Notes under the pieces: model-generated
What the model was told of the DNA's origin: nothing
The model's input: only the letters and a program-made list of their open reading frames with translations
Database searches by the model: none
Shown: positions 43,156 to 51,423 of the stretch, piece after piece
Layout: each line of letters begins with the position of its first letter
Numbering within the stretch: position 1 is the stretch's first letter
Made by a program: the position numbers and the translations under genes
From: Flaviflexus huanghaiensis
Lineage (GTDB): Bacteria; Actinomycetota; Actinomycetes; Actinomycetales; Actinomycetaceae
DNA length: 64,000 nt
NCBI RefSeq assembly: GCF_014118685.1
Contig: NZ_JACFAK010000001.1
Location: forward strand, 124,001-188,000
Reading direction: 5' to 3'

Positions 43156-43871
43156 AACGGACGCTCGCCCTAGGTGCAGCACTTGTCGTGCTCGCCAGCT
43201 GCTCGTCAACGACCGATGATCGAGAGCTCACCGTCATGGTCGCCGCTTCGCTCTGCGACCTGGCAGAGAATGTCGAGGAGGCTCTCGACTTCGATGTGAC
43301 GACAGTGTGTTCCGGATCGGCCGATCTTGTCGCCCAAATCGAAGCTGGCGCGGACGCCGACATTCTCATCACCGCTAACCAGTCGACCGCGGACACGATT
43401 GTCGACGGCGGCTTCGGCCACCAGATCGATGTGGTCGCCAGCAATGAGCTTGTCATGGTCGTGCCTCAGGGCAATCCTGCGGCAGTGACTGGCTTCAACG
43501 AGACGATGAACGCGGCCGACCTCATCGTCTGTGCACCCCAGGTCCCGTGCGGGGACGTGTCTGTGCAGCTAGCTGCCGCCAACGAGATCGATCTTTCACC
43601 CGTCTCGGAGGAGCAGTCGGTCACCGATGTGCTTGGCAAGATCACCTCCGGCCAGGGCGATGTTGGGTTGGTTTACCGAACCGACGCGAACAGCGCCGGT
43701 GAGTCGGTTGAGACCATCGATATTCCGCGCTCGGAGGAGTTCCCGAACATCTACCCACTCCTTCTCATCGGGTCTGACGCAGCTGATGATGTCGAGCAGG
43801 AGTGGATTGACGCGTTCACGACCGGAGATGGCAAAGCTCGAATGGAAGCTCTCGGATTCAAAGTCCAGTGA
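43152..43871 (+). CDS. modA: Molybdate ABC transporter substrate-binding lipoprotein
   Basis: This 239-aa lipoprotein captures molybdate or tungstate outside the membrane. The signal peptide LALGAALVVLASC carries a lipobox with Cys at about residue 17. The ModA fold is recognisable: LTVMVAASLCDLAENVEEAL, CSGSADLVAQIEAGADADILITAN, ELVMVVPQGNP, CAPQVPCGD, VTDVLGKITSGQGDVGLVYRTDA and a closing YPLLLIG. The anion-binding serines are the Ser in AASL and the Ser in SGSADL. The ATG overlaps the regulator stop by four bases. Second gene of the mod operon. Confidence 0.93.
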   Translation: MKRTLALGAALVVLASCSSTTDDRELTVMVAASLCDLAENVEEALDFDVTTVCSGSADLVAQIEAGADADILITANQSTADTIVDGGFGHQIDVVASNELVMVVPQGNPAAVTGFNETMNAADLIVCAPQVPCGDVSVQLAAANEIDLSPVSEEQSVTDVLGKITSGQGDVGLVYRTDANSAGESVETIDIPRSEEFPNIYPLLLIGSDAADDVEQEWIDAFTTGDGKARMEALGFKVQ

Positions 43872-44659
43872 TGTGGCGAACCGCTGGGGCGCCGCCGCGC
43901 TGGATACTCCTCGGGGCGGCACTCGCCCTCCTTGCGCTTGCCTTGCCGATCGTCGGCCTGCTCATCGACATGCCGTGGGCGGATGTTCCGCGGATCCTCG
44001 CGTCTGATTCAGCGCTTGCGGCCCTTGGCGTGTCACTGCGCACAGTGACAGTGTCGACGATCATCTGTGTCCTGCTCGGCGTCCCGCTCGCCGTTTACAT
44101 GTCGCGACTGACCGGCAGATCGGCCGAGTTCCTCAGGGTCGCGGTCACGATACCGATGGTGCTCCCTCCGGTCGTGGCTGGCCTCGCGCTGCTGTCGACT
44201 TTTGGCAAGAGGAAATTGCTCGGGGAGCAGCTGTCCCTTCTCGGGATCGACATCGCATTCACGTCGACAGCTGTGGTCATGGCACAGGTGTTTGTGGCGA
44301 TGCCGTTCCTCATCACCTCCCTCGAGGCGGCACTCCGGTCGAACCGGACGTCCCACGCACAGATCGCTGCGACGCTCGGGGCCTCGCCCACCTACATTTT
44401 GTTCCACGTCACCCTCCCCATGATGTTGCCCGCACTTGTGTCGGGTACGGCGCTGTCTGCCGCGCGGTGCCTGGGCGAGTTCGGCGCAACTTTGACCTTC
44501 GCAGGCTCTCTCGAGGGCACGACGCGGACAATCCCGCTTGCCATTTACATCCAGCGCGAAGTCGACCCGGACACGGCCCTCGCCCTGTCGCTCGTCCTCC
44601 TCGTCCTTGCTGTCCTCGTGGTCTCGCTAACTGCGGGAGGCAGGAGGGTGCGAACATGA
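43871..44659 (+). CDS. modB: Molybdate ABC transporter permease
   Basis: This membrane permease of about 262 aa has five or six helices. The cytoplasmic EAA loop that docks the ATPase is EAALRSNRTSHAQIAATLGASPTYILFHVTLP. The start can be ATG at 43871 (TGATG overlap with the modA stop) or the in-frame GTG one codon earlier. Segments such as VPLAVYMSRLTGRSAEF and TIPMVLPPVVAGLALLSTFG are typical of ModB. The stop overlaps modC by four bases. It forms the channel of ModABC. Confidence 0.93.
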   Translation: MWRTAGAPPRWILLGAALALLALALPIVGLLIDMPWADVPRILASDSALAALGVSLRTVTVSTIICVLLGVPLAVYMSRLTGRSAEFLRVAVTIPMVLPPVVAGLALLSTFGKRKLLGEQLSLLGIDIAFTSTAVVMAQVFVAMPFLITSLEAALRSNRTSHAQIAATLGASPTYILFHVTLPMMLPALVSGTALSAARCLGEFGATLTFAGSLEGTTRTIPLAIYIQREVDPDTALALSLVLLVLAVLVVSLTAGGRRVRT

Positions 44660-45351
44660 TCTCCCTCCACGCGGGGCTCTCTGATCGAGGCTTGACGTTC
44701 GATCTCGAGCACGGGCGGGGCAGGACCCTTGCCGTCATCGGCCGAAACGGATCGGGCAAGTCTTCCCTCATCGGCTTGCTTGCCGGCCTTATCGTTCCAG
44801 ACCCAGGTGGGACGATCACGCTCGCGGGGACCGTCGTTGCGGGGGAGCAGTGGGTAAGTCCGCACCGCCGCCCCATCACCCTCCTCTCCCAGGATCCGAC
44901 GCTGTTCCCTCACATGTCGGCACTCGACAATGTTGCGTTCGGACTTCGGGCGGGTGGAATGCAACGCCACAGGGCACGCGAGTTGGCACACGAGCATCTC
45001 GAGCGAATGAACATCGGTGCGCTCGCCGACCGGATGCCGAACCAGCTCTCCGGCGGCCAACAGCAACGCGTCGCACTCGCACGCGCGATCGCTGTCGAAC
45101 CGACGATCCTTCTGCTGGATGAACCGCTGGCGGCGATGGATGTCGCAGGCGCGGTCGAACTCCGCACCCTTATTCGAGACGCCCTCACGGGCCGTACTGG
45201 TGTTGTTGTCACTCACGACATCGCCGACATCCGTGTCTTCGCCGACGACGTTGCCGTCCTCGCCGACGGCAAGGTGTCTGACTATGGCCCGGTTGAGGAG
45301 CGCATGAATGACGAGAACTCCCTGCTACGCAGGTACTTCCTCGGCGGCTGA
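44656..45351 (+). CDS. modC: Molybdate ABC transporter ATP-binding protein, short form
   Basis: This 231-aa ATPase energises molybdate import. Walker A is GRNGSGKSS near residues 31-39, the signature is [14 protein letters not shown] near 130, and Walker B is [12 protein letters not shown], followed by the switch His in VVVTHD. E. coli ModC has about 350 residues because of a C-terminal Mop domain; here that domain is absent. The Mop domain instead appears in the regulator encoded first in this operon. The start at 44656 overlaps the modB stop (ATGA). It ends the operon. Confidence 0.92.
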   Translation: MISLHAGLSDRGLTFDLEHGRGRTLAVIGRNGSGKSSLIGLLAGLIVPDPGGTITLAGTVVAGEQWVSPHRRPITLLSQDPTLFPHMSALDNVAFGLRAGGMQRHRARELAHEHLERMNIGALADRMPNQLSGGQQQRVALARAIAVEPTILLLDEPLAAMDVAGAVELRTLIRDALTGRTGVVVTHDIADIRVFADDVAVLADGKVSDYGPVEERMNDENSLLRRYFLGG

Positions 45352-45745
45352 GCACCAGGTCAAACGAAAGTTCGCAGCACGACGAACAGGTGAACGTACC
45401 CGCCCAGGCACGTAAGGACGAGCCGATTTTCCACAGTGGGGCGCTCTGCATCGTCAGACGATCTTTGCGCGATGAAGACAGGCGAAGAAGGGATCAGCCA
45501 GCGTCGTCGCCTGCTCAAATGTGGGCGGCGGTCCATGCGAGCATGGCGCAACACGCCTGGAGGTGGATAGAGGACATCTGTCGACTCATGAGAGAGGAGA
45601 GCTGAACAAAGGGGCCGCGCGGCTGACTGTCAGATCGATCGATGAAAATGACAGCCCGGCTGCCGCCAGTAGCCGGACCGCAGCGCCATTGACGCTCGAC
45701 ACCGAGCGGTCAATTTCGCATGGTCGAAGGTCAGTGGGCGGCGGC
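45352..45745. other. Gap between convergent modC and mobA
   Basis: A region of 394 bases without a confident gene. A 71-codon frame at 45390-45605 has a GTG start, no ribosome site and an Arg-rich product, and I do not call it. A short inverted repeat CTGTCA-N16-TGACAG (45627-45654) is the only structure seen. Confidence 0.45.
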
Positions 45746-46294
45746 TCAGTCACGCTGAGCCTGCTCGACCTCATCCCATGTGTCGAGATCCCGTGCCGCA
45801 GGGTTGGGACCAAGCACTGTCACCTCCAGCGCTCCGAGAAGTGCGCGTACGGGCAGGCCGGCGAGGCCGCCCTCCTCGATAAGGTGCTGGACGCGGGCCC
45901 GCACAGCGGCAGCGGAGTAGAGGCCAGCGAGGTACTGGGGCTTCTCACCGCCGAAGCACACACCCTCGCCAGTGTAGGAGTCGATGAGGGTGGGCAGGCC
46001 CGAGGCGATGAAGGGGATGTCGCAGGAGAGAATGAAGAGACGGCCCCCGGTCACATGGTCAAGCCCCGCGCCGATACCGGCGGCGGGACCTGAGCGTGGC
46101 GGATCCTCGACTGTCCTTCTCAGCTCGGTCTCGGCATGGCCGACGACGATGATGTTGTCTCGAGGCACCCCTGCGGCCTGGCAGGCGTCCGTGACTGCGC
46201 TCAGCATCGTCTGCCCGCCGACGACAACGTCGCCCTTTGATGTGCCGCCAAGGCGGCGGGCGTTGCCGCCCGCGAGAACGATTGCCCCGATCAT
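45746..46294 (-). CDS. mobA: Molybdenum cofactor guanylyltransferase (MobA-like)
   Basis: This 182-aa enzyme joins GMP from GTP to molybdopterin to form MGD, the cofactor form needed by Nar and Dms enzymes. I start it at the ATG at 46294, which overlaps the moaC stop by four bases; the longer frame lies inside moaC. The nucleotidyltransferase loop IVLAGGNARRLGGTSKGD is at residues 5-22, and the metal-binding region is FILSCDIPFI near 86-95. ARDLDTWDEVEQ near the C-terminus is also typical. It is the last gene of moeZ-moeA-moaC-mobA. A short MobA, slightly smaller than E. coli (194). Confidence 0.88.
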   Translation of the reverse strand: MIGAIVLAGGNARRLGGTSKGDVVVGGQTMLSAVTDACQAAGVPRDNIIVVGHAETELRRTVEDPPRSGPAAGIGAGLDHVTGGRLFILSCDIPFIASGLPTLIDSYTGEGVCFGGEKPQYLAGLYSAAAVRARVQHLIEEGGLAGLPVRALLGALEVTVLGPNPAARDLDTWDEVEQAQRD

Positions 46295-46770
46295 TCCTCG
46301 TATCCGGACCGGAACCACGTGCCTGAGCGGCCGCCGGACTTGGCAATGATGCGGCAACCCGAGATCTCGGCAGAGCGATCAACGCCTTTGACCATGTCGA
46401 TGATGGCGAGGGCGGCGACGGTCACCGCGGTCAACGCCTCCATTTCAACGCCGGTGATGTCAGCCGTGCGAACGGTCGCCCCGATTTCGACCCCATGGTC
46501 CTCAATCGACAGGTCAACCGTGGCGGCGTGGAGGGCAATCGGGTGCGCGAGGGGAAGGAGGTCGGGGACTCGTTTGGCGCCAGCGATGCCGGCAATGCGG
46601 GCGACAGCGAGGACATCCCCCTTCGGAACCGTCCCGTCGCGTAACGCCTGAACGACGTCGCGGGAGCAGGTGACCGTGCCGACAGCGGTCGCTTCGCGAA
46701 CGGACTGCTTCTTGTGGGATACGTCGACCATGTGCGCCTCGCCGGTCGACGTCAGATGAGTGAACTTCAC
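46291..46770 (-). CDS. moaC: Cyclic pyranopterin monophosphate synthase
   Basis: This 159-aa enzyme converts the MoaA product (3',8-cyclo-7,8-dihydro-GTP) to cPMP. I place the start at GTG 46770, a four-base overlap with the moeA stop; a GTG at 46779 is the alternative. Conserved blocks are MVDVSHKKQSVREATAVG, KGDVLAVARIAGIAGAKRVPDLLPLAHP, VRTADITGVEMEALTAVTVAALAIIDMVKGVD and IIAKSGGRSG, covering the known active-site His, Asp and Lys residues. Length is the family norm. Overlaps on both sides show operon coupling. Confidence 0.95.
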   Translation of the reverse strand: MKFTHLTSTGEAHMVDVSHKKQSVREATAVGTVTCSRDVVQALRDGTVPKGDVLAVARIAGIAGAKRVPDLLPLAHPIALHAATVDLSIEDHGVEIGATVRTADITGVEMEALTAVTVAALAIIDMVKGVDRSAEISGCRIIAKSGGRSGTWFRSGYEE

Positions 46771-47981
46771 AGCCACCACACTCTCACATCATCGCCGTGG
46801 TCGACCGAATCGACGTCCGCGGGGATATAGGCGAGACCTCGGGTTTTCATTAGGGAGTAGACGAGATGAGACTTTGAGCCGCCCCTCCCGGCCGGGACAA
46901 CCCGATCGCCATCGGCGACAACGGGCATGAACTGCGCCCTGCCAGCGGACGTCGTCCACGACGCACCCGCCTTCCACACCTGCCACGGGATGTCGGTGTC
47001 GGTGAGTCCTGAGAGTTTCGCGATAAGAGAGTCTCCGTAGACCTTCATCGACACAAAGACAGACACCGGATTGCCAGGGAGACACAGGACCGGGATCTCG
47101 CGGTCGCCGATTCTCAACATTCCCGAACCCTGGGGTTTTCCGGGTTGCTGGGCCACCGAGACGAAGTCGACCCCGTGCTCGCTCAGATACTCCTTGACGA
47201 CATCGAACGCCCCGGCAGAGACACCGCCAGTTGTCACGAGGGCATCGAGGTAATCGTGTTCCTTGATGATTGCCTCGAACTGTTTCGTGTCGTCTGAGGA
47301 TGAGGAGAGAAGGATGTCCTGGCCGCCCGCCTCACGAACCATGAGGCGAACGAGTGTCGAGTTGGAGTCCGGAATCTGACCAGGCTGGAGATCTTCACCC
47401 GGCTTCCTCAATTCAGAACCGGTCGAGAGGACTCCAACGACAGGACGACGGTGGACCCTGACAAAGCCGTGGCCAATTGAAGCCAGGGCCGATAGCTGCG
47501 TGGGTCCGAGCCGGACCCCGGCCTCAATCGCAAGCTCGCCCGCGTCGATATCTTCACCCGCGAACCGCAGATTCCGCCCCGAGGGGACGGCTTCGAGGAT
47601 CGTTACCTCGTCGGGGGCCTCGGCGCGCATGTTCCGCTCTGGATTCTCCGTCTTTTCGACCTGAACGATCGCGTCCGCACCCTTCGGCATTGGCGCCCCG
47701 GTCATGATTCTCATGGCAGCCCCAGGCTCAAGCTCCGGCACGTCGGTGCGGCCGGCGGGGATGTCGGCGGTGACACGCAGGGTGACTGGGGCGCTCGCGA
47801 CGTCCTCGGAGCGGACGGCGAAGCCGTCCATTGCGGAGTTGTCGAAGGGTGGGACCGCGAAACGTGCGAATACCGGTTCTGCTGTCACCATGCCCTGTGC
47901 CGCATGAAGCGGCACAGCCTCGCTCGATAGGGCCGAGCCGAGCGCGAGTACACGCTTCCGATACTCGTCAAAACTCATCAT
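46767..47981 (-). CDS. moeA: Molybdopterin molybdenumtransferase
   Basis: This 404-aa enzyme inserts molybdate into adenylated molybdopterin. Conserved features are PPFDNSAMDGFAVR near residues 44-57, MRIMTGAPMPKGADAIVQVE, the catalytic-domain TGSEL and DSNSTLV, VTTGGVSAGAFDVVKEYL, LPGNPVSVFVS and the C-terminal domain IV ending in VWWL. It overlaps moeZ by four bases upstream (ATGA) and moaC downstream. Normal length (E. coli 411). Confidence 0.95.
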   Translation of the reverse strand: MMSFDEYRKRVLALGSALSSEAVPLHAAQGMVTAEPVFARFAVPPFDNSAMDGFAVRSEDVASAPVTLRVTADIPAGRTDVPELEPGAAMRIMTGAPMPKGADAIVQVEKTENPERNMRAEAPDEVTILEAVPSGRNLRFAGEDIDAGELAIEAGVRLGPTQLSALASIGHGFVRVHRRPVVGVLSTGSELRKPGEDLQPGQIPDSNSTLVRLMVREAGGQDILLSSSSDDTKQFEAIIKEHDYLDALVTTGGVSAGAFDVVKEYLSEHGVDFVSVAQQPGKPQGSGMLRIGDREIPVLCLPGNPVSVFVSMKVYGDSLIAKLSGLTDTDIPWQVWKAGASWTTSAGRAQFMPVVADGDRVVPAGRGGSKSHLVYSLMKTRGLAYIPADVDSVDHGDDVRVWWL

Positions 47982-49129
47982 GATTGAACCTCCACGTCGA
48001 AACCTGCGGCCTGCCAGGCGTCCAGACCGCCCGTCACATTGATGCTCTGGATGCCGACCCTGCTCATCGCCTCGACGGCGCGGGCGCTGCGGGCGCCGAC
48101 TTTGCAGTGCACGTAGACCGGTTGCTCACCAGCCGCGAGTTCGGGCCGTTCGAGAATGTCGGACAGGACGATGTGCTCAGAGCCCGGCAGGTAGGCGGCC
48201 CTACGCTCGGCATCCTCTCTGACGTCAAGGACCCGGACACCCTGCTGGCGCAGTCGAGCGAACTCGACAATGTCGACTTCTGCAACTTTCGGCGGTGAAC
48301 AGTAGGGACGCAACTCGTCGGCGGTAAGTGGCTCAGGCCGGGGCTGTGGCCGCGGTGTGAACGGCACCGTGTAGATCTCTGCCTTGAGCGTGTCGACGAC
48401 CATGACGCGGCCGACGAGAGGTTCACCGATGCCGCAGATAAGCTTGACTGCTTCGGTCGCCATGATGGTGCCGATTTGCCCGGGCAGTGCTCCGAGAACG
48501 CCGACATCGCCACACGAAGGTACGTCGCCCGGGGGTGGAGGAGTGGGAAACAGGTCTCTCAGGCTGACCCCGTCGGGTCCCGGTGCACCGGCCGCGACTG
48601 CGCGCGGTCCGGTCCAAAAAACGGAAACCTGGCCGTTGAACTGAAGGATCGACCCCCATACTTCGGGGATGCCGAGGCGAGTACAGGCGGCTTCGACAAG
48701 GTAGCGGGTCTGAAAGTTGTCCGTCCCGTCCATGACGACGTCGTACCCCGAGAAAATTTCGTCGATGTTGTCCACGGTGAGCCGGTGCGGATGCTCGACA
48801 ACCGTGACATCCGGGTTGAGATCGGTGAGGGCACGCGCGGCCGATGCGGCCTTCGGCGTGCCCACTGCGGCATCGGTGTGAAGCACCTGCCGGTGCAGAT
48901 TCGACCGGTCGACCAGGTCGTCGTCGATGACGCCGAGCGTGCCAACGCCGGCAGCCGCGAGATAGAGCAGCGACGGGGATCCGAGACCGCCCGCACCAAT
49001 TGCGAGGACGCGGGCATTTTTTAGTCTTCGCTGCCCGATGTCGCCGATCTCCGGCAACATGAGGTGGCGAGAATATCTGACGGTCTGTTCAGGGGGCAGC
49101 GGTGGACCCGGCTCGACGAGGGGCAACAT
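47978..49129 (-). CDS. moeZ: MoeZ-type adenylyltransferase/sulfurtransferase (ThiF-rhodanese fusion)
   Basis: This 383-aa fusion adenylates the C-terminal glycine of MoaD (and related ubiquitin-like proteins) and passes sulfur to it. The E1-like domain (about 1-265) has VLAIGAGGLGSPSLLYLAAAGVG, DDDLVDRSNLHRQVLH, DGTDNFQTRYLVE and VPSCGDVGVLGALPG. The C-terminal rhodanese domain (about 285-383) has VLDVREDAERRAAYLPGSEHI and the active Cys in YVHCKVGARSA. It matches mycobacterial MoeZ rather than stand-alone E. coli MoeB. TAGAGT six bases upstream of the ATG (49136-49141) and no ribosome site suggest a leaderless start. It heads moeZ-moeA-moaC-mobA and is divergent from moaB-moaE. Confidence 0.93.
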   Translation of the reverse strand: MLPLVEPGPPLPPEQTVRYSRHLMLPEIGDIGQRRLKNARVLAIGAGGLGSPSLLYLAAAGVGTLGVIDDDLVDRSNLHRQVLHTDAAVGTPKAASAARALTDLNPDVTVVEHPHRLTVDNIDEIFSGYDVVMDGTDNFQTRYLVEAACTRLGIPEVWGSILQFNGQVSVFWTGPRAVAAGAPGPDGVSLRDLFPTPPPPGDVPSCGDVGVLGALPGQIGTIMATEAVKLICGIGEPLVGRVMVVDTLKAEIYTVPFTPRPQPRPEPLTADELRPYCSPPKVAEVDIVEFARLRQQGVRVLDVREDAERRAAYLPGSEHIVLSDILERPELAAGEQPVYVHCKVGARSARAVEAMSRVGIQSINVTGGLDAWQAAGFDVEVQS

Positions 49130-49135
49130 GGCTCA

Positions 49136-49141
49136 ACTCTA
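49136..49141 (-). promoter_or_regulatory. -10 box TAGAGT of moeZ (leaderless)
   Basis: TAGAGT on the minus strand ends six bases before the moeZ ATG at 49129. There is no ribosome site. Confidence 0.45.
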
Positions 49142-49227
49142 CCGGGCGACCTATGTCCGATTTATGGGACAGGCGTCATATTGCCCACTATGATCGCTGT
49201 CGCCCCCGCCCTAAGCCGGCATGACGG

Positions 49228-49233
49228 TAGGAT
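49228..49233 (+). promoter_or_regulatory. -10 box TAGGAT of moaB-moaE (leaderless)
   Basis: TAGGAT ends six bases before the GTG at 49240. The 110-base divergent gap with moeZ would hold both promoters back to back. Confidence 0.45.
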
Positions 49234-49239
49234 GGGCGC

Positions 49240-50289
49240 GTGATCAGCGCTCATGTTCTCACCGTCTCGGACCGATGCTTCAGCGGTGAAAGAGAAGACC
49301 TGTCTGGACCGCTTGCAGCCGCTTTGCTTGGCGGGTGGTCGGTGTCCGTCAGCGAAACCCGGATTATCCCCGACGGAGCCGATTCCGTCCGACGTGCAAT
49401 CGAGGACTCGGTGCGCGACGGAGCGCGCGTCATCGTCACAACCGGTGGCACGGGCATTTCCCCACGCGATGAGACGCCAGAAGGCACTCTCCCACTCATT
49501 ACCAAGCGACTCGACGGCATTGAGTCCCTTATCCGCCAGGCTGCGAAGAACGCACCGGCCGCGCCACTGTCCCGCGCTCTTGCCGGCATCGTCACTGTCG
49601 ACGGGACCGATGCGTTCGTCGTCAACGCGCCGGGCTCGCGCGGTGGCGTGACGGACACGATCAACGTTATCGGGCCGCTACTCGACCACGTCGTCGACCA
49701 GCTTGAGGGCGGCGACCACCCTGTCCCGCACCTCGCACACGACCATGGCGGCCATGTTTCCGCACTCGAGGTTCCTGCCGCGCACCATCATGGTGCGAAG
49801 GTACTACTGACCCCGCACGCGCAGGCAACCTGGGAGGCCCAGCATGCGAGTGTCCACCCGGACCACGATGCAGATGTCGTGTTCGCGACAGTGACGGCTG
49901 ACCCGATCGACATGGATGAGCTCATCCGGCTCGTCGAACGATCCGAAGCCGGTGCTGTGATGACGTTCAAGGGGATCGTCCGCAACCACGATGCCGGCCG
50001 TTCAGTCGATTCAATCGACTACGAAGCTCACCCGGATGCTGGCACGGTTGTTGCCAGGGTCGCCCACGAGGTGGCCACAGCATCGGGCTGTGAGGCGATT
50101 GCCGTCGTCCACCGGTCCGGTCACCTGGACGTCGGTGACGTTGCCCTCGGCGCCGCAGTTTCCGCCGCGCACCGTGTTGAAGCGTTTAATGCGCTCAACG
50201 AGGTTGTCGAACAGGTCAAGCTTCAGCTTCCCGTCTGGAAGAAGCAGCAGTTCCCTGACGGCACGCACGAGTGGACCGGCTCAGCCTAA
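49240..50289 (+). CDS. MoaB/MogA-MoaE fusion, molybdopterin synthesis
   Basis: A 349-aa two-domain protein. Residues about 1-155 are a MogA/MoaB domain (VLTVSDRCFSGEREDLSGP, VIVTTGGTGISPRDETPEGT, VNAPGSRGGVTD), which adenylates molybdopterin. Residues about 215-349 are MoaE, the large subunit of molybdopterin synthase (GAVMTFKGIVRNHDAG, VAVVHRSGHLDVGDVALGAAVSAAHRVEAFNA, and the C-terminal PVWKKQQFPDGTHEW with the catalytic Lys residues). The linker of about 55 residues holds 12 His, which is unusual. The two activities act at consecutive cofactor steps, making channelling possible. The GTG start is leaderless by the -10 position. It acts with MoaD encoded at 60012. Confidence 0.9.
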   Translation: MISAHVLTVSDRCFSGEREDLSGPLAAALLGGWSVSVSETRIIPDGADSVRRAIEDSVRDGARVIVTTGGTGISPRDETPEGTLPLITKRLDGIESLIRQAAKNAPAAPLSRALAGIVTVDGTDAFVVNAPGSRGGVTDTINVIGPLLDHVVDQLEGGDHPVPHLAHDHGGHVSALEVPAAHHHGAKVLLTPHAQATWEAQHASVHPDHDADVVFATVTADPIDMDELIRLVERSEAGAVMTFKGIVRNHDAGRSVDSIDYEAHPDAGTVVARVAHEVATASGCEAIAVVHRSGHLDVGDVALGAAVSAAHRVEAFNALNEVVEQVKLQLPVWKKQQFPDGTHEWTGSA

Positions 50290-50550
50290 ACCTCGACGTT
50301 GCGGGCGCGCGGGATAAGCGCACGGCGACCGCCTCCGAATCGGACTGTGACGTTTCTACGTCACGGTTGCGCCTGTGTGACGGCAAGCGACATCGCGCGA
50401 AGAGAAAACGGCCGGGTTCCTCGGAGCAGGGGTCGGTATGCGGTGTGAACCTGTGCTGAAAAGTCAGCGTGAAGAAGGCCGATCCTAACCTGACAATCAC
50501 ACAGGCCCCACCCGCGAAGCAGGTGGGGCCTCTCAGGTGGCTCCTCGATC
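50290..50550. other. Gap between convergent moaB-moaE and the ferredoxin gene
   Basis: A 261-base region with two inverted repeats: GTGACG-N6-CGTCAC (50347-50364) and the terminator at 50503-50531. No gene seen. Confidence 0.5.
50503..50531. terminator. Bidirectional-type hairpin between moaB-moaE and the ferredoxin gene
   Basis: A perfect 10-bp stem AGGCCCCACC / GGTGGGGCCT with a nine-base loop lies between two convergent genes. It can serve either strand and has no T-run. Confidence 0.65.
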
Positions 50551-51423
50551 TCAGAATCGGGCTCCGGGCGGCTTCGGGACACCTTCTGGCCAGCGGATCC
50601 CGAACGGGTTTTCCCGGGTCGCCCTGCACGTGGCGCACAGGGTTCCGCCCTCCCTCATGGGAAAGAACGTCTTACACCGCTCGCACTTCACCGTCGGGAT
50701 CGTCTCCAACGGCCTGCGAGAGCTGTCGCCGAGCCTTGTCTCCCAGGACGTGGGGCCAGCGACAGTAAAGGCATTAACGGGGCAGAGGTCGACGCACTTG
50801 CGGCACCCGATGCACTGTGAGTCGTAGACCGCGAGGGTTGTGATGCGCCGATCAGGGCCGGTTTCGAGGTGGGACAGTTCCAGAGCATCTGTCGGGCACG
50901 CCTTGACACACACACCGCACGCCGTACATCCCGACGTCCGCAGGATGAGTCCATGTGACGGTACGTCGGCGAACACGGCTGGATCCACGCCCTCAGCATC
51001 GACAACGCCTCGCAACGCGAGGCGCTCCCGGTCCTCGGGTAGGAGGCTCTCGTCCGGCAGCGGCAAATCGGATCGTCCGAGACCGAAAAGGTCGCGTCGC
51101 GAATGCGGAACATCATCGACGCCGAACGACTCTCGAGGCTTGACTGCGGCAGTCCCAAGCCGAATCCTCTCGATTCCAGCTCCCTCAAGGATCGCCATGA
51201 GGGAGCCGAGAGGTCCCGGATCACCGTGGAGATAGACGATGGTTGCGCCGAGGCCGAGTGCCTCAAGCAACTCGTGCGACGGCACGTCCGCTAGCGGCGT
51301 TCCGAGTAGAACGGCAGGGATCTTCTTTTCCGCTACGAGCTCCGGTTCACCGGCAGCGATGAGAGCGATCGGACCGGGCTCGTTGGCCCGAAGCCAGGAG
51401 TGGAGAAGGCGGAGGCTCGTCAT
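50551..51423 (-). CDS. Dicluster 4Fe-4S ferredoxin-like protein of the dms operon
   Basis: A 290-aa protein starting at the ATG at 51423, which overlaps the chaperone stop by four bases. Residues about 1-155 form an alpha/beta region without cysteines and of unknown fold (PIALIAAGEPELVAEKKIPAVLLG). Two 4Fe-4S motifs follow, CTACGVCVKACP and CIGCRKCVDLCP at about 170-225. A C-terminal zinc-ribbon-like pair CERCKTFF and CATCRA then precedes a Pro-rich tail. Position as the last gene of dmsA-dmsB-dmsC-chaperone suggests electron transfer or assembly for the reductase, possibly cluster or cofactor delivery. No named family recognised for the N-terminal domain. Confidence 0.8.
   Translation of the reverse strand: MTSLRLLHSWLRANEPGPIALIAAGEPELVAEKKIPAVLLGTPLADVPSHELLEALGLGATIVYLHGDPGPLGSLMAILEGAGIERIRLGTAAVKPRESFGVDDVPHSRRDLFGLGRSDLPLPDESLLPEDRERLALRGVVDAEGVDPAVFADVPSHGLILRTSGCTACGVCVKACPTDALELSHLETGPDRRITTLAVYDSQCIGCRKCVDLCPVNAFTVAGPTSWETRLGDSSRRPLETIPTVKCERCKTFFPMREGGTLCATCRATRENPFGIRWPEGVPKPPGARF

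Noticed and set aside
45390-45605. 71-codon GTG frame after modC
   Set aside because: No ribosome site and unlikely composition; without conservation data I cannot support it.
50347-50364. GTGACG-N6-CGTCAC as a CRP/FNR-type site
   Set aside because: The half-site spacing does not fit TGTGA-N6-TCACA, and it lies between convergent stop codons, not at a promoter.
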